The notes: generated by a model from the sequence alone, not told the origin. 64,000 nucleotides of DNA from Amyloporia xantha (GCA_036971615.1 JAYKKR010000001.1:930001-994000), one strand, 5' to 3'. Positions 1 to 11,564 are shown, counted from the first letter of the stretch. Translations and numbers: made by a program.

Positions 1-627
1 TCCGAAGCGCGTTTTCAGGCACACTACACCCCAGCGAGTCTTCCCATGGTCACTGCTCTGACGCTCAGGATCTCCCCTTACCAGCGGAGTAGGGAGATCT
101 TGAAGGCACCAACTCTAGTGGAAGCAATCCGGGGTGCGGATACTTATGCCGCAAGCAAGGTTGTCAAAGACGGGATGGCCATGGGGTACGTCATTGTTAC
201 GCTGCGGCATTCCGTACACCCGTCCGAATACATCATGTCTATTCGCAGATTGCTGCGATCCGCGAAATGGCGATCCCAACCTGCTTCTGAGTCTCAAAAG
301 AAATTTATTGAGAACCGTTGGAGAACCCGTAATACAACGCTGGCCGAAGAGAAGCCATCGGAGCACAAACTAACTACAGAACAGAAGTTGGCCAAGATGA
401 CGAAGGGCGAGGCAGCAAATATTATAGCTCGCTTGAAGCATGGCGCTGAGGTTCGTTTCGACCACTCTTGATAAATTTCAGTCTCACTACTAACCATTTA
501 CCAGTTTCGGTATCAGAAGAAGGCTAAAGAGCAACAGAAACAGCTTCAATCTCGTGCCAAGGAGGCAAAGAGGAAAGCAAAGGAAGAAGTAAAGATTGGG
601 CCGTTGCTAGTTGCCGACGGATGCTAG
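1..627 (+). CDS. IRC3: Mitochondrial ATP-dependent helicase IRC3-like, C-terminal part (5' end outside window)
   Basis: Only the C-terminal tail is present; the frame is open to the left edge. Three exons fit: 1-185, 249-450 and 505-627. The first intron (186-248, donor gtacgt) is 63 bases with no in-frame stop; removing it gives the family-like join MAMGLLRSAKWR. The second (451-504) has a ctaac branch site. The stretches ALTLRISPYQRSREIL and KMTKGEAANIIARLKHGAE match my memory of the C-terminal tail of fungal IRC3-type DEAD/DEAH helicases, which act on branched DNA in mitochondria. The helicase motor domains would lie left of the window and cannot be checked. The end is Lys-rich. Family call is by recognition of the tail only. 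Confidence 0.72.
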
Positions 628-669
628 TATCCCACAGGGATGAACACAGGGTTTTCTGCATTTATTAAT

Positions 670-3600
670 CTACATGGTAGAAATGGCTGGTGAGACGGCA
701 TAATGACTTTGCAACGTAAGTACAGCAGCTCGTTGAGCCTGTGCAATCAAGTCATCTAATGCTAGGGGATCCCTAAATGCTGCCGGCTTTCGCAGGAGTG
801 TTGCCAGCGTGGACCCGACCAGGCTATCACCCGCACCAGTGACGGAGATAATGTCTTCGTCAGACACAGACAAGGCAGGGAAGTGTTTCAACACTGTAAC
901 GCCTGTTATTGATTTCCCGCGACCGACCACGTATCTCCCCCGCACGTTCGTGCGCTCCTCCATCCAGGACGAAGTTTGGGCGTGTTCACCGGGAACGCGG
1001 AAGACTGTAACAACGCCTCGGCTCCCGCACTTAATGATGAGGTGGGAGAAGAAGGGGAGTAGATGTATGGCCATCTGTGCTATCCCATTGTCGATTAGGA
1101 ATGACAGTGTTCCCTTTGATGAATCACCTTCGCAAGCATTGAGCCTCGACAGTTGTTCCAAATCCATACGAAACTCGGATCCTAACGACATATCATCGAC
1201 GACCTTCCACCAGTGATTATGGGCCGTGAGTTCCAGCGGCCCTGCGGCTGCCTCCTGATACATACGGGTCAGCTCCAGTTCGTTTGGCGCCGCATAGTCT
1301 ATTGGAGAACCAGTGAGGCCGGGACGATTGAGGGACGCTGCAATGGCAGGCAATATGTTCACCGATTTGGACACCGACGTAGGTTCGCTGTGAATCGTGT
1401 CAGAATCTTGCGCATCGGATCACTTTTAGCAAACAATACAAACTAGAAAACTAGAATGGAATGAATACAAGACAGTAACTGTTCCGGAGATTTTCCAATA
1501 ACATACTAGCAGTGTTATTCTCATGACATTGCCGGACAATCGATGTCAGTGTCTCCTGCGACAGGTTGGCGTCTAGTGCGACGAGAGGAGGTCGATGCTC
1601 TCTAAGCATTTGTAGTGCCTGGAGAAATATAAGCGTTGGATAAGAACTGGGCAGAGAGTTCAACAAACTACCTACCGTGCCTTTATCCAGAGAGTGAATG
1701 ATGTCCATGTCGGCTACTCCGCCAATGAGACCACCTGAGTTGTCGAGTATCATGTTACAGATTGCCGTGCTCGCAGAGTCAAGCCGTAACAAGCCATCTG
1801 TCCGCATTCCCGTTTGCTGCATCTCATTGGTAAGCAAGCGGCCAAAAGGATCATCTGCGACTGGGGAGATCAGCACAGTAGCATTGGAGCTTTCTTCAGA
1901 TTGTGAGAGGATACGATGTGCAGCCTCTGCAACATTGCGGCCTACACCGCCCAAAGTAAGCGAGACGGTGCCTGGTACAGTTGAATGCAATCCAACGGAG
2001 GGGTCGGCGGCACCGGATATGTTGGCCTGGGCAGTGATATCAACAGCGGCAGATCCAAACACAATGAGCTTGGCGGGAGGCTATTATGCACGTGAACCAC
2101 AGGAAACGGAGCAATGTGTTGCGTGTACGTACCAAAGGAGGACGATTTGTCCGCTGTTCTGGGGATGAAGGCTCTGCTTCGACGGCAAAGACGGGTGCCT
2201 TGACTGGCAATGAAGCAGAAACCTGGGATTGATTGAGCGGCATGAACCACTGTTAGGTGACTTAGGTCTGCACTTGAGATGGGCTGCTGACCTCGCTAAC
2301 AGCAGCGGCTCCGCCATGCTCTTTCTCCAAGTTAGAATATGCAACCGCAATCTGTCCACCTAGACAATGATAGGTTGGCGAGGACGGGGGATGAGCGGAT
2401 CATATATGCATACCAATAAGTGCTGTGTTCTCAATCAGAGCAACATCTGATTGCTATAAGTATATTTGTATGGCGTTATCATGGCGACGAATGACTTACT
2501 ACTCGTCAGCGATCGTCCAGCAGTCAGCTCTCCGACACGTTTTAGAAGCCAAGGGGTAGCCTCTTTACCCCTTCTACTCACGCCATTTTCTTCTGCTTCT
2601 CGAACAGCTTGCTCGACAGATTGTTGTAGCTGTTCTCCGGTGGCTTGATAGTCTTCAGGAATAGGGACGCCAAAGAGGACACCGTTGCTCATTCTCAGCT
2701 GCTTCTGGGAATCTGCAGAGGTTGTCTGTGCAATATTATGGGAAGAGAGAGTACATATACATACAAAGGACATGGGCGGCTGTGACAGGGTCGTCGATTC
2801 TCCATGGGCTCTGGGAAGCACTATCTTAGTAAAGGTCTCCTAGTTAAGGGACGTCGCCACACCTTGAAACCGCTATGCCTGCTGTAGAATGCGGGAAAGT
2901 CGTGTGTTGGCGCATACGATATGACAGGAACACCAAGAGTTTCCTGTATCAATCGATTTACCAAAACACCACTAGAAAAATATGCGTGAATAACGCACTA
3001 GATATTCTAAAGTTCTGAAGTCTCTTCATCAGCAAAGCACATAGCATTCACGTCGAAGCTCTGACCTTCCAATATCCAAAATAGATTTTACACCAGCTGA
3101 GACAAGTCCGACAGGACACCGCGTCAACTCATGAAGATCAGCGGACACGTCCATTGCTATTCACATGAGACCGAGTAATCAGAGAAATGATATGGATTGC
3201 TCGGCGATCGTCATAACATACATGTCTCTCCACCGCGGTGGACGCCTCCCAGACTGCGAAACATAGTCCTCGCTCAACACAAGCGTTTCGACAACAAAAT
3301 ATGCAGACTCTCACCCTCCCGTTGCAAACACCTGCCCTCCGACCGTGCATTCAGAATCTGCACGACTTCAAGATCGCGACGCTACTCACCTTGATTCCTG
3401 CCAATGCAGCGAATATCAAAGTAGCACTGCAGGTCGTGCCCTGGTCAGAGATTCTTCGGTCAGTGATTTTTGCTACTCGCCAAGAACATGGGCGCGATAA
3501 ATTGCAAACTCAACTCCATCTCTCTTCAGGGCAATGGCAGGCCCAATATCCCGTCGGGATATCTTCACAGCGGTATTTCTGCTAACATCCGCGAGATATT

Positions 3601-3910
3601 CGATTTCTTGCGCCTCAAGACCAATCTTGACACGACCACCGATAATACCTATTGTCGCAGGAATCGCTCCTGTGGTGCGCACAATGTTCTCCACAGACCT
3701 TGATGTCTTCAAATTGACGGGATGCGGCATGCCATGAGTGACGATGGTAGTCTCCAGAGCAACAACTGGCTTTTGGCCGGCTAAGGCGTCTTGAACCTCT
3801 GGGTGGATATCGAGAGGAACATAGCTGTGTAGACTGTCGTGTGTCGACGATAGCTGTCTGAGAGGATCGAACGGCGAACGACGAACGGTTCGACGCAGTG
3901 GTCGGAGCAT
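670..3910 (-). CDS. Bifunctional pseudouridine-5'-phosphate glycosidase / pseudouridine kinase (PsuG-PsuK fusion)
   Basis: One gene in at least ten exons. The N-terminal half is PsuG (IndA family), which splits pseudouridine 5'-phosphate into uracil and ribose 5-phosphate. I can assemble PVVALETTIVTHGMPHPVN, then the active-site region VFATGGLGGVHRGGETSMDV, EYLETLGVPVISYAPTHDF, SPWRIDDPVTAAHVL, SNGVLFGVPIPEDYQATGE and SNVALIENTALIGGQIAVA. A short linker (about 2130-2230) leads into a PfkB-type kinase starting LIVFGSAAVDIT, with GGVGRNVAEAAHR, LVALDANLSQ and the catalytic-end motif TGAGDSLVGSTLATLL, which would phosphorylate pseudouridine. The start MLRPLRRTVRRSPFDPLRQL is Arg-rich and acid-free at first, like a mitochondrial presequence. 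Such fusions are known in fungi and animals. Intron 1619-1675 is 57 bases and stop-free, so retention would keep frame. Exon borders were inferred by splice sites and family similarity. Confidence 0.92.
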
Positions 3911-4135
3911 GATTATATTTGACTTATGCCACGGATTCTCTGTACATTATATGCCGTCAGTGTATTCGTGTGCGATCAAGCAGCGTAAGGAATAGATGGG
4001 CTTCCAACAAAGGTTTGAAGTGTGAAGCTAGTGCACAGCGAATATAAGTCCACAGTCAGGTCGAGCACGCTAATTAGTTGGGCCACACAGTCGAATTCAG
4101 ACAAACGCTCGTTGATCATCATCATCCTAGACAGC
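3911..4135. promoter_or_regulatory. Shared divergent promoter region of PsuG-PsuK and MoaE genes
   Basis: The two start codons face away from each other across 225 bases, so both promoters must lie here or overlap the 5' ends. No clear TATA box or known operator was seen. Confidence 0.5.
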
Positions 4136-4716
4136 ATGTCGATTTCCCCGTCCGCATCTACCGACACTCTCCTAGAAATCCCAGAAGGAATTTGCGTCCT
4201 GACGCACGATGCATTGGTCGTCGAGCACATCATCAATTCTGTCGGGGACGATAGGGCGGGAGCAACGGCTGTATTCATAGGAACGACTCGAAACTCGTTC
4301 AAAGGTGACCCGTACAATCTCGAGCAGATGCTGCACGGTCTCATACTGCAACTGCGATCCGGGAAGGCAAAGTAGTGACTCGTCTAGACTACCAAGCATA
4401 TAGCAAGCTAGCTATCAAGACCATGGCCGATATCGTACGCAAGGCTCACACCCTGCACTCGCGCTCGGAGCATAATCCAGAGCAGGCCAATGTCACTTCT
4501 CTGATTCGATCGGCAGTCTACCATCGCCTGGGGACAGTCCCAGTCGGGGAACCGTCCATCGTAATCGCGGTGTCATCACCACATCGCAAGGAGGCATTCA
4601 TGGCGTGCGAGTACATCCTGGAGGAGGTCAAGCTGAAGGCCCAGATATGGAAGAGGGAGTTTTACGAGGGTGAGCGAGAAGATGATGCAGAATGGAAAGC
4701 AAATGTCAGTACATGA
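4136..4716 (+). CDS. Molybdopterin synthase catalytic (large) subunit, MoaE/MOCS2B
   Basis: Two exons, 4136-4304 and 4367-4716, give 172 residues, normal for this family. The splice joins TTRNSFKG to KVVTRLDYQAY. The enzyme transfers sulfur from the thiocarboxylated small subunit to precursor Z (cPMP) to make molybdopterin, in the cytosol. Seen motifs: the N-terminal FIGTTRN block, VTRLDYQAYSKLA, YHRLGTVPVGEPSIVIAVSS, and the C-terminal signature SPHRKEAFMACEYILEEVK followed by AQIWKREFYEGE, which holds the conserved active-site Lys/Arg residues. The start is the first ATG that leaves a complete domain. Head-to-head with PsuG-PsuK; no functional link is apparent. Confidence 0.95.
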
Positions 4717-4831
4717 TGTATACGCGGTAATATACGGTCCGATGGAGATTGTGTGTCATGGATGAGGTCAATTATTGGTCGTAAAATAGTCGTGTGTCGG
4801 AAGAGAGACATAGAGCACGCCTCGACAATCA

Positions 4832-6191
4832 TCAGTCAACTTTCCATTTCTTTGTGACGCTGTCATCGTCATCGCTGCTCACAAGCAGCTCTATTGACCA
4901 GATGACGAGTGTGATAAATATGTTCATCCATCGCCACCAAACCTGGGAAGAGTGATCCAACACTAGATACAATATTAGGTTTGCTTTTGAACGAAGGAGA
5001 AACACACGTACGAAGTAGATGCGAATATACGGTAACAAAGATGGCCTGACGGTACGTTAGTAAAATATGAGTCAATTTAGATGTCTAGGTAAGGGTTTCA
5101 GAACGGCAATACTGGTAAATCTGGGCCTCATGACTGACCGGACGTCCTTCCCATCCATCGTCTACCCCTGATTCCCCCTCCCAACTGTCTGCTCCTATCG
5201 TTGGCAATATTTGCGATGCCAAATGTAAAACAAGTAATCGGTACGACAAAGCAACGAGAACAGGCTTCGGGAGCGTGTTCGTCACAAAATTGATCAGTGT
5301 CTGCATGTGCGGCATTATATTGGACAATAATGGAGCACTGAGAGCAGAAGGAAGTAATCAGAATCTTGACGCAACCAAGAATAACGCGTAAGATTTACTA
5401 AGAGGATGCTGGATCGGAGAAGGACCTTTGATCGAAGCCACATTGCCACACATTGTACGCTACGAACAGCGCCAGTCCCGAAGACTCGATAACGTTTGTT
5501 CGTCGTAGAACGAAGCCAATTAGAGTGAGAAAAATCAGAGTAGTCAACGCCACTCCAAGTAAGGTCGACGAGAGTGGCGATGTCGCTGCGGTGGGGTACG
5601 CCTGCTCAAACATTTAGCTCATTCACGGTCTACCGGAAGAAAGACAGCTGACCACAACAATCCACCACGCTGAAGTCACATAAGCCGCTGCGGCGGCGAC
5701 GAGGAGACCAAACTGATAGCCCTCCCCTTCACCGACGAGTTCCTTGCCCACTTGCCCAAGCCTTTGCACGACCAGTAGGCTTGACAAGCCTTCCATGACA
5801 ATGAATCCGGGACTGGACCATTGTAAGAGCTTCCCCCACCATGATGCTGCGGTCATGAGGGACGGATGCACGCTTTGCGAGAATACGTTGAAGCAGACGA
5901 GCAGCAAGAATGGATGCATGGGGACTTGCAAGACTGACAATGCCGACGAGCCCCAGAAGAGGACGAGTGTTCCATGTATGAGAGAATGGATAAAGAGAAG
6001 TAGAGATAGCAGTAGAAAGGCAGGTGTCGAGAGCGTCGAGAGCGTAAGTGGCAGGAATATCAAGATCTGCAAAACAGTGGAAAGTCTGGCGAGACTGATC
6101 AGAAAAGCACAAAGAATCGAACATACGGGGCAGCTGACCTTGCTGTGCTTGCTAGCGCACTCCATAGCAATCGAGGACCCATTACCACCAT
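4832..6191 (-). CDS. ICE2-like multi-pass ER membrane protein
   Basis: Spliced gene with about five or six exons. The chosen start gives MVVMGPRLLWSALASTA joined to SLARLSTVLQILIFLPLTL, a first membrane segment. Further hydrophobic stretches are visible (for example LLLSLLLFIHSLIHGTLVLF, LLGVALTTLIFLTLIGFVL, PVLVALSYRLLVLHLASQI). The block SSPGFIVMEGLSSLLVVQ and the tail with RILLTYRQAIFVTVYSHLL and SSQVWWRWMNIFITLVIW resemble the ICE2 family. Yeast Ice2 acts in ER inheritance and membrane-lipid balance. The last residues KKWKVD are charged and probably cytosolic. Family assignment is from remembered pattern, not a search; a different polytopic ER protein remains possible. Confidence 0.62.
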
Positions 6192-6425
6192 AGGGACTTT
6201 GAGGATTGGAAGAGGTCTGGCGACAGGGTGTTGAGAGACTCAACCTCACAAGAGCTCCCAAGCCACCGTCACTCAGGGCCACTTGTCAAGTTGCATTGAC
6301 CTCGTCTGCAGTCGACACCTGCCTATTTTGGTTATTTACCGCATTCCCATTATACACGTGGTATTTGAACTCGCTTGTTTCGCAAACATATAGTGCCAAC
6401 TATAAACTACACTAGTGTCTTTACC

Positions 6426-6458
6426 CGTGGCTTTGCCACGCAAGGCGCTTTGCGCCTT
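6426..6458. repeat. Double hairpin element 1
   Basis: Two palindromes side by side: cgtggc-ttt-gccacg (6426-6440) and aaggcgc-ttt-gcgcctt (6442-6458). Both have perfect stems and three-base loops and sit in AT-rich DNA. Confidence 0.9.
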
Positions 6459-6510
6459 TGAATACAAATAATGATAATAATTATAATTTAGTGTCTTCTA
6501 GCGACTTTAC

Positions 6511-6543
6511 CTGTGGCTTCGCCACAGAGGTGCTGTGCACCTC
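6511..6543. repeat. Double hairpin element 2
   Basis: Two palindromes sharing one base: ctgtggc-ttc-gccacag (6511-6527) and gaggtgc-tgt-gcacctc (6527-6543). The order, spacing and first-stem sequence (gtggc/gccac) match element 1, so the pair is a repeated double hairpin. Confidence 0.9.
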
Positions 6544-6661
6544 CAATTGAAGAAATATAATTGGAGTAATTCAAATTACAAAATCTCGCTGAATTTGAGG
6601 TGTAGATTTCACCCAGTGTGCCTGTGACCCGTTCCCATTGCATGGAAGTACAGCCCTAAGG

Positions 6662-6676
6662 GGGCACTTTGTGCCC
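6662..6676. repeat. Single GC hairpin
   Basis: Perfect stem gggcac with loop ttt and partner gtgccc, the same architecture as the double hairpins. Confidence 0.85.
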
Positions 6677-6764
6677 GTCAACCCTTCCCGTTCAGTAGCA
6701 GTACTTTAAATTAAATTCATTTTGAATCCCTGTGCAAGAAAGAGCACTGCGCAGAGCCAGCTGC

Positions 6765-7035
6765 TTCCTGTTGCTGCGCAGCGGACATAGTGCATAGGGG
6801 AGAGGCCCGATGCGATGCCTGTTCCCGTTGCAGCGGGCATGCCATATTTTACTTTCTTTTTGCATACTGCCGTGAGTGCACCAACACGGGTTCCCGTTGC
6901 ATCGGACATACATACATAGTAGTGCACTGGGAGACCCGACGCGAGCCCATGCTGCACGTTATGTGAACGACCCGTACCTTCCGCTGCACTGAGCCGATGC
7001 CCGTTCCCGTTGCAGCGGGAATGCTGTAAGTATTT
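6765..7035. repeat. Degenerate interspersed repeat with core gttcccgttgca
   Basis: The core ttcccgttgca recurs near 6818, 6890 and 7002, with weaker forms near 6628 and 6768. Around two of them the flanks are tgccygttcccgttgcagcggg, which can fold back (cccg/cggg). Longer blocks also match: the segment after 6768 (gcggacat...gtgca..gggagag..ccga.gcga) recurs after 6895. So the region is built from diverged copies of a few modules. Confidence 0.7.
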
Positions 7036-7050
7036 TATTTTTGACCCTTG

Positions 7051-7200
7051 CGCGGGGGAGACCCCCGCGGACCCCCCTGCCGCTGCGCGGAACCCAGCGC
7101 CAACTCTCGCGCTGCGCGCAGCCAGTCCTATGGGAGGACCTGCACCATCGCGTGGCAGCCACGCGGCCAACGTGCTTTGCCACGCGCGCTACGCGCGCCA
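7051..7200. repeat. Cluster of GC-rich hairpins
   Basis: Perfect or near-perfect stems: cgcggggg-aga-cccccgcg (7051-7069), cgcgtggc-a-gccacgcg (7149-7165), and gcgcgc-tac-gcgcgc near 7184-7198. The intervening DNA is also GC-rich and partly self-complementary. Confidence 0.85.
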
Positions 7201-7452
7201 CATCGACCCCGTCCTCCCACTCTTTTTAGATGCAACACCATGAGACGAGACGTTGGGTCACTCGCATTGAGCTAACGGCGAGAATACAACAAGACGGAAG
7301 GCTCATATTCAGACGAAATCGTTCTCCCAATTGCGATAGTTGCCTCAACGTTTTCCATAGAATTACAGTACCTTCAAATCTCAGAGCATATACGAAGTTC
7401 GCAGGACAAGGTGCTTGATGATTTATGCGCAAACTGCATCATGGTCGCAATG

Positions 7453-9224
7453 TCAGGATCGAAATTCTGAAAAAAAAACACATCAGCTCTAGCACAAGGA
7501 TTGCGACGAGTCGGGATGCTAACCTTCAAGGTTAGATGCGTCACTACAACCGGGCGAAATCAGAAGAGATCGCATGCGCTCCCCAACCCCTGATGGACAT
7601 CGCTGCACTATCCGCCCCTCTCCAGTGCCCACGACTTTCCACCAGGGCGGTGGAGCGAACAGAAAATGGTCGTCTAGCCGTAACTTACCACGGGGCGTAA
7701 ATGACACAGATAGGTAACGAATGGAAGGAATGGCTTTGGCAACTAGTGACACGAATACCTCTTGCAATGCCTCGGTGGGGTAAAAGGAAGAGTAGACCGG
7801 AGGACCCCTCCCAGGCGTGCAGGTTCCATACCTCCTCCGCTTATAGTCGACGGTGATTTGGATATAAAAGAGGGTGGACATTGGTCCTAATATGGGAGGC
7901 ACGGTCTCCTGCATACGGTGATATCTGAGTAAGATGTCCATATTATGCAGAGTGCCCTGCAGCGAAACTTACCATCCAATGTGTCAGCACGGATAACAAG
8001 TCCTCGGTCTCATAGAACTCGCACAAATCGATCTCCAGACCTCGCAACCTCACCACACGTTGAACTAAGGGTGTCCAAAATGTAGGCGCCAACTCTGCAT
8101 ATGCCATGATGGAGAAAGCGAGGATAGAAGGAGCCGTGTGTTGTACCAACTGCAGAGTCATGGCAAGGTCTGGTTCACCTGACAATGTGCGACCTCCCAG
8201 GCGCGATAAGGATGGAATTGCGAGAACCGAGGTCACTGCGACGTAGTGAATCGGGCAAGTAATCTGCCAGTCCTCAAAGAATTGCGCGGGACCCTCCGCG
8301 TAATCCAGACTTGCCCAACTCCCACTCATCAAGCGCTCGGAATCACGCAAATAGCGTTGCATCTTCACGGTTCGTACATTCGGGAACCCCCGCACGATGA
8401 CAGGCATAGGTATGTGGCAAGCTGATATAGAGAGATCTGTGACTGCTGGCCATGAGTATTGGTAGTGATCGATGGGATCCGGGTTCATGTTCCATGATCT
8501 TGCTCTGTTCAGGTCAGAAAGGGTAAATGACTGGATTGACTGTAGATGTGCAATGCTAGTCAGCAATGTATCGCGACTGAGGGAGTTCGCTCCTATCCAC
8601 AAAACAAGCTTTCTAAGTCCATTCTGCACTTCGGAGAGAACCTTGAGTGATTGGGGACTCCCGCACTGGGTTATCTCGAGCTCGAACAGGTCGGGGAGCG
8701 CAGACAGCGCAGACCCTATGCGGGGTTCGAGCTGCAGTAGTGTGTCGAGAGGAAATAGATCGAGTGATTTCAGGCAAGTGGCATTGGCAAGGATATCCGC
8801 TACATGGCGCGCAGAGGTCAGGGACTCCTCGACTGATTGGCGGTGCCATTGTTGCCGCTCCATTGGGCGCATCCTGAAGTCTTCGATCACGACCGTGACG
8901 TGTATCGTCAATTCGCGCAACCAGCGAAATCGTTCGTGAATATCGGCAAGCATATAGGTGCAGAATGCAGCGAGTTTCTTGTGGCTGGTTATTGCCACGG
9001 ATGAGACGACTTGGCGTTTGGCGATGAGGTGGATGTCGCGTGCTGTGACCGACAAACGGAGAGCATCCAGAGGAGTAAGGTTGGATACTATCATGATGAG
9101 TACGTCTTCATTCAGCTGCAACAGCGTCGGGCCTGATGCCTGTCGATAGCAGATTAGTGCATTCAGGGAGGGAGAACAAGTTATGGAGTACCTTTTGCTC
9201 TGTGAGGACACTGGATTTGCCCAT
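7453..9224 (-). CDS. F-box domain protein
   Basis: Short first exon MGKSSVLTEQK (from 9224) splices onto a long exon ending near 7980, followed by one or two more exons; the stop is at 7453. Residues about 12-55 (TLLQLNEDVLIMIVSNLTPLDALRLSVTARDIHLIAKRQVV, seen in pieces) match an F-box, the Skp1-binding element of SCF ubiquitin ligases. The rest carries irregular leucine-rich segments (LKSLDLFPLDTLLQLEP, LPDLFELEITQC, VTDLSISACHIPMPVI) typical of the fast-evolving F-box families of agaricomycetes. No substrate can be guessed. The intron after LTHWM is best closed at the acceptor tatgcag, giving ETVPPILGPMSTLFYIQ. Confidence 0.85.
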
Positions 9225-9983
9225 GTCTATCTAGTGAGCTGCACGATGCAACACCGACTGAGATTAGTTCACGTATTTAGGGGCTCCCAGACACTTGCAA
9301 GTGTTGTTGTCACTTCGGGCGGGGCAGTGAGCCGACTGCGATCAGACGGCCCAGGACCTGTCAAGTGGACTTAGAAAGCGCCGTCGGGAAAAAGTATCTT
9401 GGAAATATAAAAAGAAAGAACGTGAGAGGGTGTGAGGACGAAATCACAAGCAAAACTCACAAACATGAAGCTGGAAACTTCACATGAGACCCCAGACAGA
9501 CACCGGGACGCCATGGAGTCGCGGTCGCCGTAGCTTCGACTTCTTTATCGTCGTAAGTAACAATTTCGGCGCCTCAGGATCTGACCGACTGAAGCCTGAA
9601 TTATACAAAGCAGCCGCTGGGAGGCTGCCCTGTCTGAGGAAGCGCCCATCTGCTCATCAGGAATACTGTGTCAAATGACCCTTGTTAGTCTCGCTGTATT
9701 TGACATACGATTACGGCTGTGTTGGCATGGCCCACCTCCCTGAGCTGACAGTCCCTTCGCACTTACCACACAGGTCACGAACGTCTTGCACCTAGGCCTC
9801 GTCTATGATCACCCTGCCACAAACACGTGCACTAGTCTGCAACATGCATGTATAGATGCTGTAATATGCGTAAATCTATTAGCACAAATGTTTTGCAAGG
9901 GGTACAAGTACAAGCAACCGAGACACTCGAAGCGACATAGAAAGCTAGCAGGAAAGCAACGAGACCGTGATCAACAGTCTCCA
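9225..9983. other. Intergenic region between F-box and DUG3 genes
   Basis: Contains the F-box gene promoter and the DUG3 3' flank. Only short, family-less frames; nothing else recognised. Confidence 0.6.
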
Positions 9984-11564
9984 TCAAATGACGAGGACAG
10001 GGAAATTCTCTGCGACGTCGGCAGGCCTGTCGATGAGGGAGACATCCCGTCGCGGGCTTAGGAAGCCCTTTGACGCCGCAAACTCAGTACCGCGGTTCAG
10101 CGCGGCGGGATCTGAGGGGGGCACGTAATACTTGTCGACAATGGGAAACTGGAGCAGATTCATCTTGGGCGTAATAACCACCATGTGATTCGTCTTGATC
10201 TCCATCCAATCCGCTGGTGGGTATCATTCAGCGACTCCTACTGGTCTGAACGGAATCCAGATAATTACCTTTTTCAAAAGTCAGCGGTTCACTAGCAACC
10301 TAATACGGATGGTCAGCAAATCTCCCTAGGCGAGACAGTAGAGCTTACGGACCATAATGATGTTTTCCCGTTTGTCCATTTTTGACATCTTGTAATGGCC
10401 TCCTTCCGCATATTCGCTGAACGTAGTACCAGACGAGAACCACTTTGGTAGAATTGTTGATTAGTATCGCACAATGCAAGTGGTCATTAAAAACGCACAA
10501 GGGAGGCTGCTTCCTCGTGGCGGGACGAGATATAACGAGTCGCAACGACGCTTTCGCCATCGGTCACGCAAAAATTCATGAGACTTGGCTTGATTTTTAT
10601 GAACATCAGCCATGCAACATAGGTCCAATCATGAAATCACTAACCTCTGTAATGTGCTCGGCTTCTGTCATTTCGTTGATATGGGCGATCGTATCTATCA
10701 TAGCCCGGCGCAGGTCATGATGACTGAAAGACGTCGCATGCGGATCTGGTAGCTAGGCACCCCTCAGTGAAGTCCTGGATAAGCTTGGTAAAGCATATGT
10801 TACTTTAGACAAGAACAGAGCAAATGCCCATTGAGAGTCTGACAGACCAATACACATCAGTCGATGGCATTGATAAGAACGTGAATGATACTTACCTGTG
10901 TTGCCAGATACCATGTTAAATAATTCATCAGGTAGGTATGACTGAAGCCGCCTCTTTATCCGGGAAAATTCTGCAATGCTTCCGTTGTGCATGAACTGAA
11001 TTATCGATTGGCATCGTCTCAGTTTGGGGTCCACAGGTAATCGAGCGTAATAGTACCATAAGCTTTCCGAACGACCATGGGTGGCAGTTGTCGAGACTCA
11101 AAGATCCTGCTGTCGTAGCACGGACGTGGGCGCTGTAGCCGAGATGCACTCTCAGAAACAATTAGAAAAGTGATTTGGAACCACGCACAATACTAGCGGT
11201 GACTTGATTTTCTCCGCAAGTCTGACAAGATTGACGTTGTTCCAAGCCTATCATATTCGTGAGATCAATCATGCAAACAATGGCGATAATCTTACAGGTG
11301 TCACAGACGTGAATATACAGGGCTGGCTGCCCAGCTCCTCGTCGTGGACTGAGTCGTACCATCCTGCGCGCCTTCGTTCGCTGGGCACAGTATAGACGAT
11401 GATGACGGCTTACCGACACCAAATCCATCACCATTGATAGGCCTTCTACGGTCTACTCTCAACCGTGAATCGAAGGCTTGGTTGATGATCGAGTGGCAAG
11501 GCCGAGTGAGCAGATGTGAAAGTTGCACGGGCGATGTGCCCTTGTAGATGACAAAACGACACAT
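9984..11564 (-). CDS. DUG3: Class II glutamine amidotransferase, DUG3-like (glutathione degradation)
   Basis: The protein starts MCRFVIYKGTSPVQLSHLL; Cys2 is the expected N-terminal nucleophile once Met is removed. Further exons give RVDRRRPINGDGFGVG, TPAWNNVNLVRLAEKIKSPLV, AHVRATTAGSLSLDNCHPWS, then MHNGSIAEFSRIKRRLQSYL, a DSQWAFALFLSK block, and the C-terminal MEIKTNHMVVITPKMNLLQF. These are the conserved blocks of the Ntn-hydrolase GATase-2 domain of Dug3. In yeast, Dug3 pairs with Dug2 to cleave the gamma-glutamyl bond of glutathione in the cytosol. No Dug2 neighbour lies here. At least seven exons; borders approximate. Confidence 0.9.

Larger units (their letters stand above)
6192..7452. 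other. Gene-free block holding a GC-hairpin cluster
   Basis: This 1.26 kb between the ICE2-like start and the F-box gene end has no credible gene. AT-rich spacers (about 6456-6510 and 6541-6600) alternate with compact GC palindromes. The reading frames that stay open here exist only because of the high GC content around 7040-7230 and have no family resemblance. Confidence 0.8.

Noticed and set aside
809..1216. Plus-strand frame of 135 codons
   Set aside because: Antisense shadow of the PsuK kinase exon.
7010..7275. Overlapping open frames on both strands in the GC-rich block
   Set aside because: Several frames are open at once because the DNA is GC-rich and palindromic; codon content is Arg/Pro-rich without family likeness.
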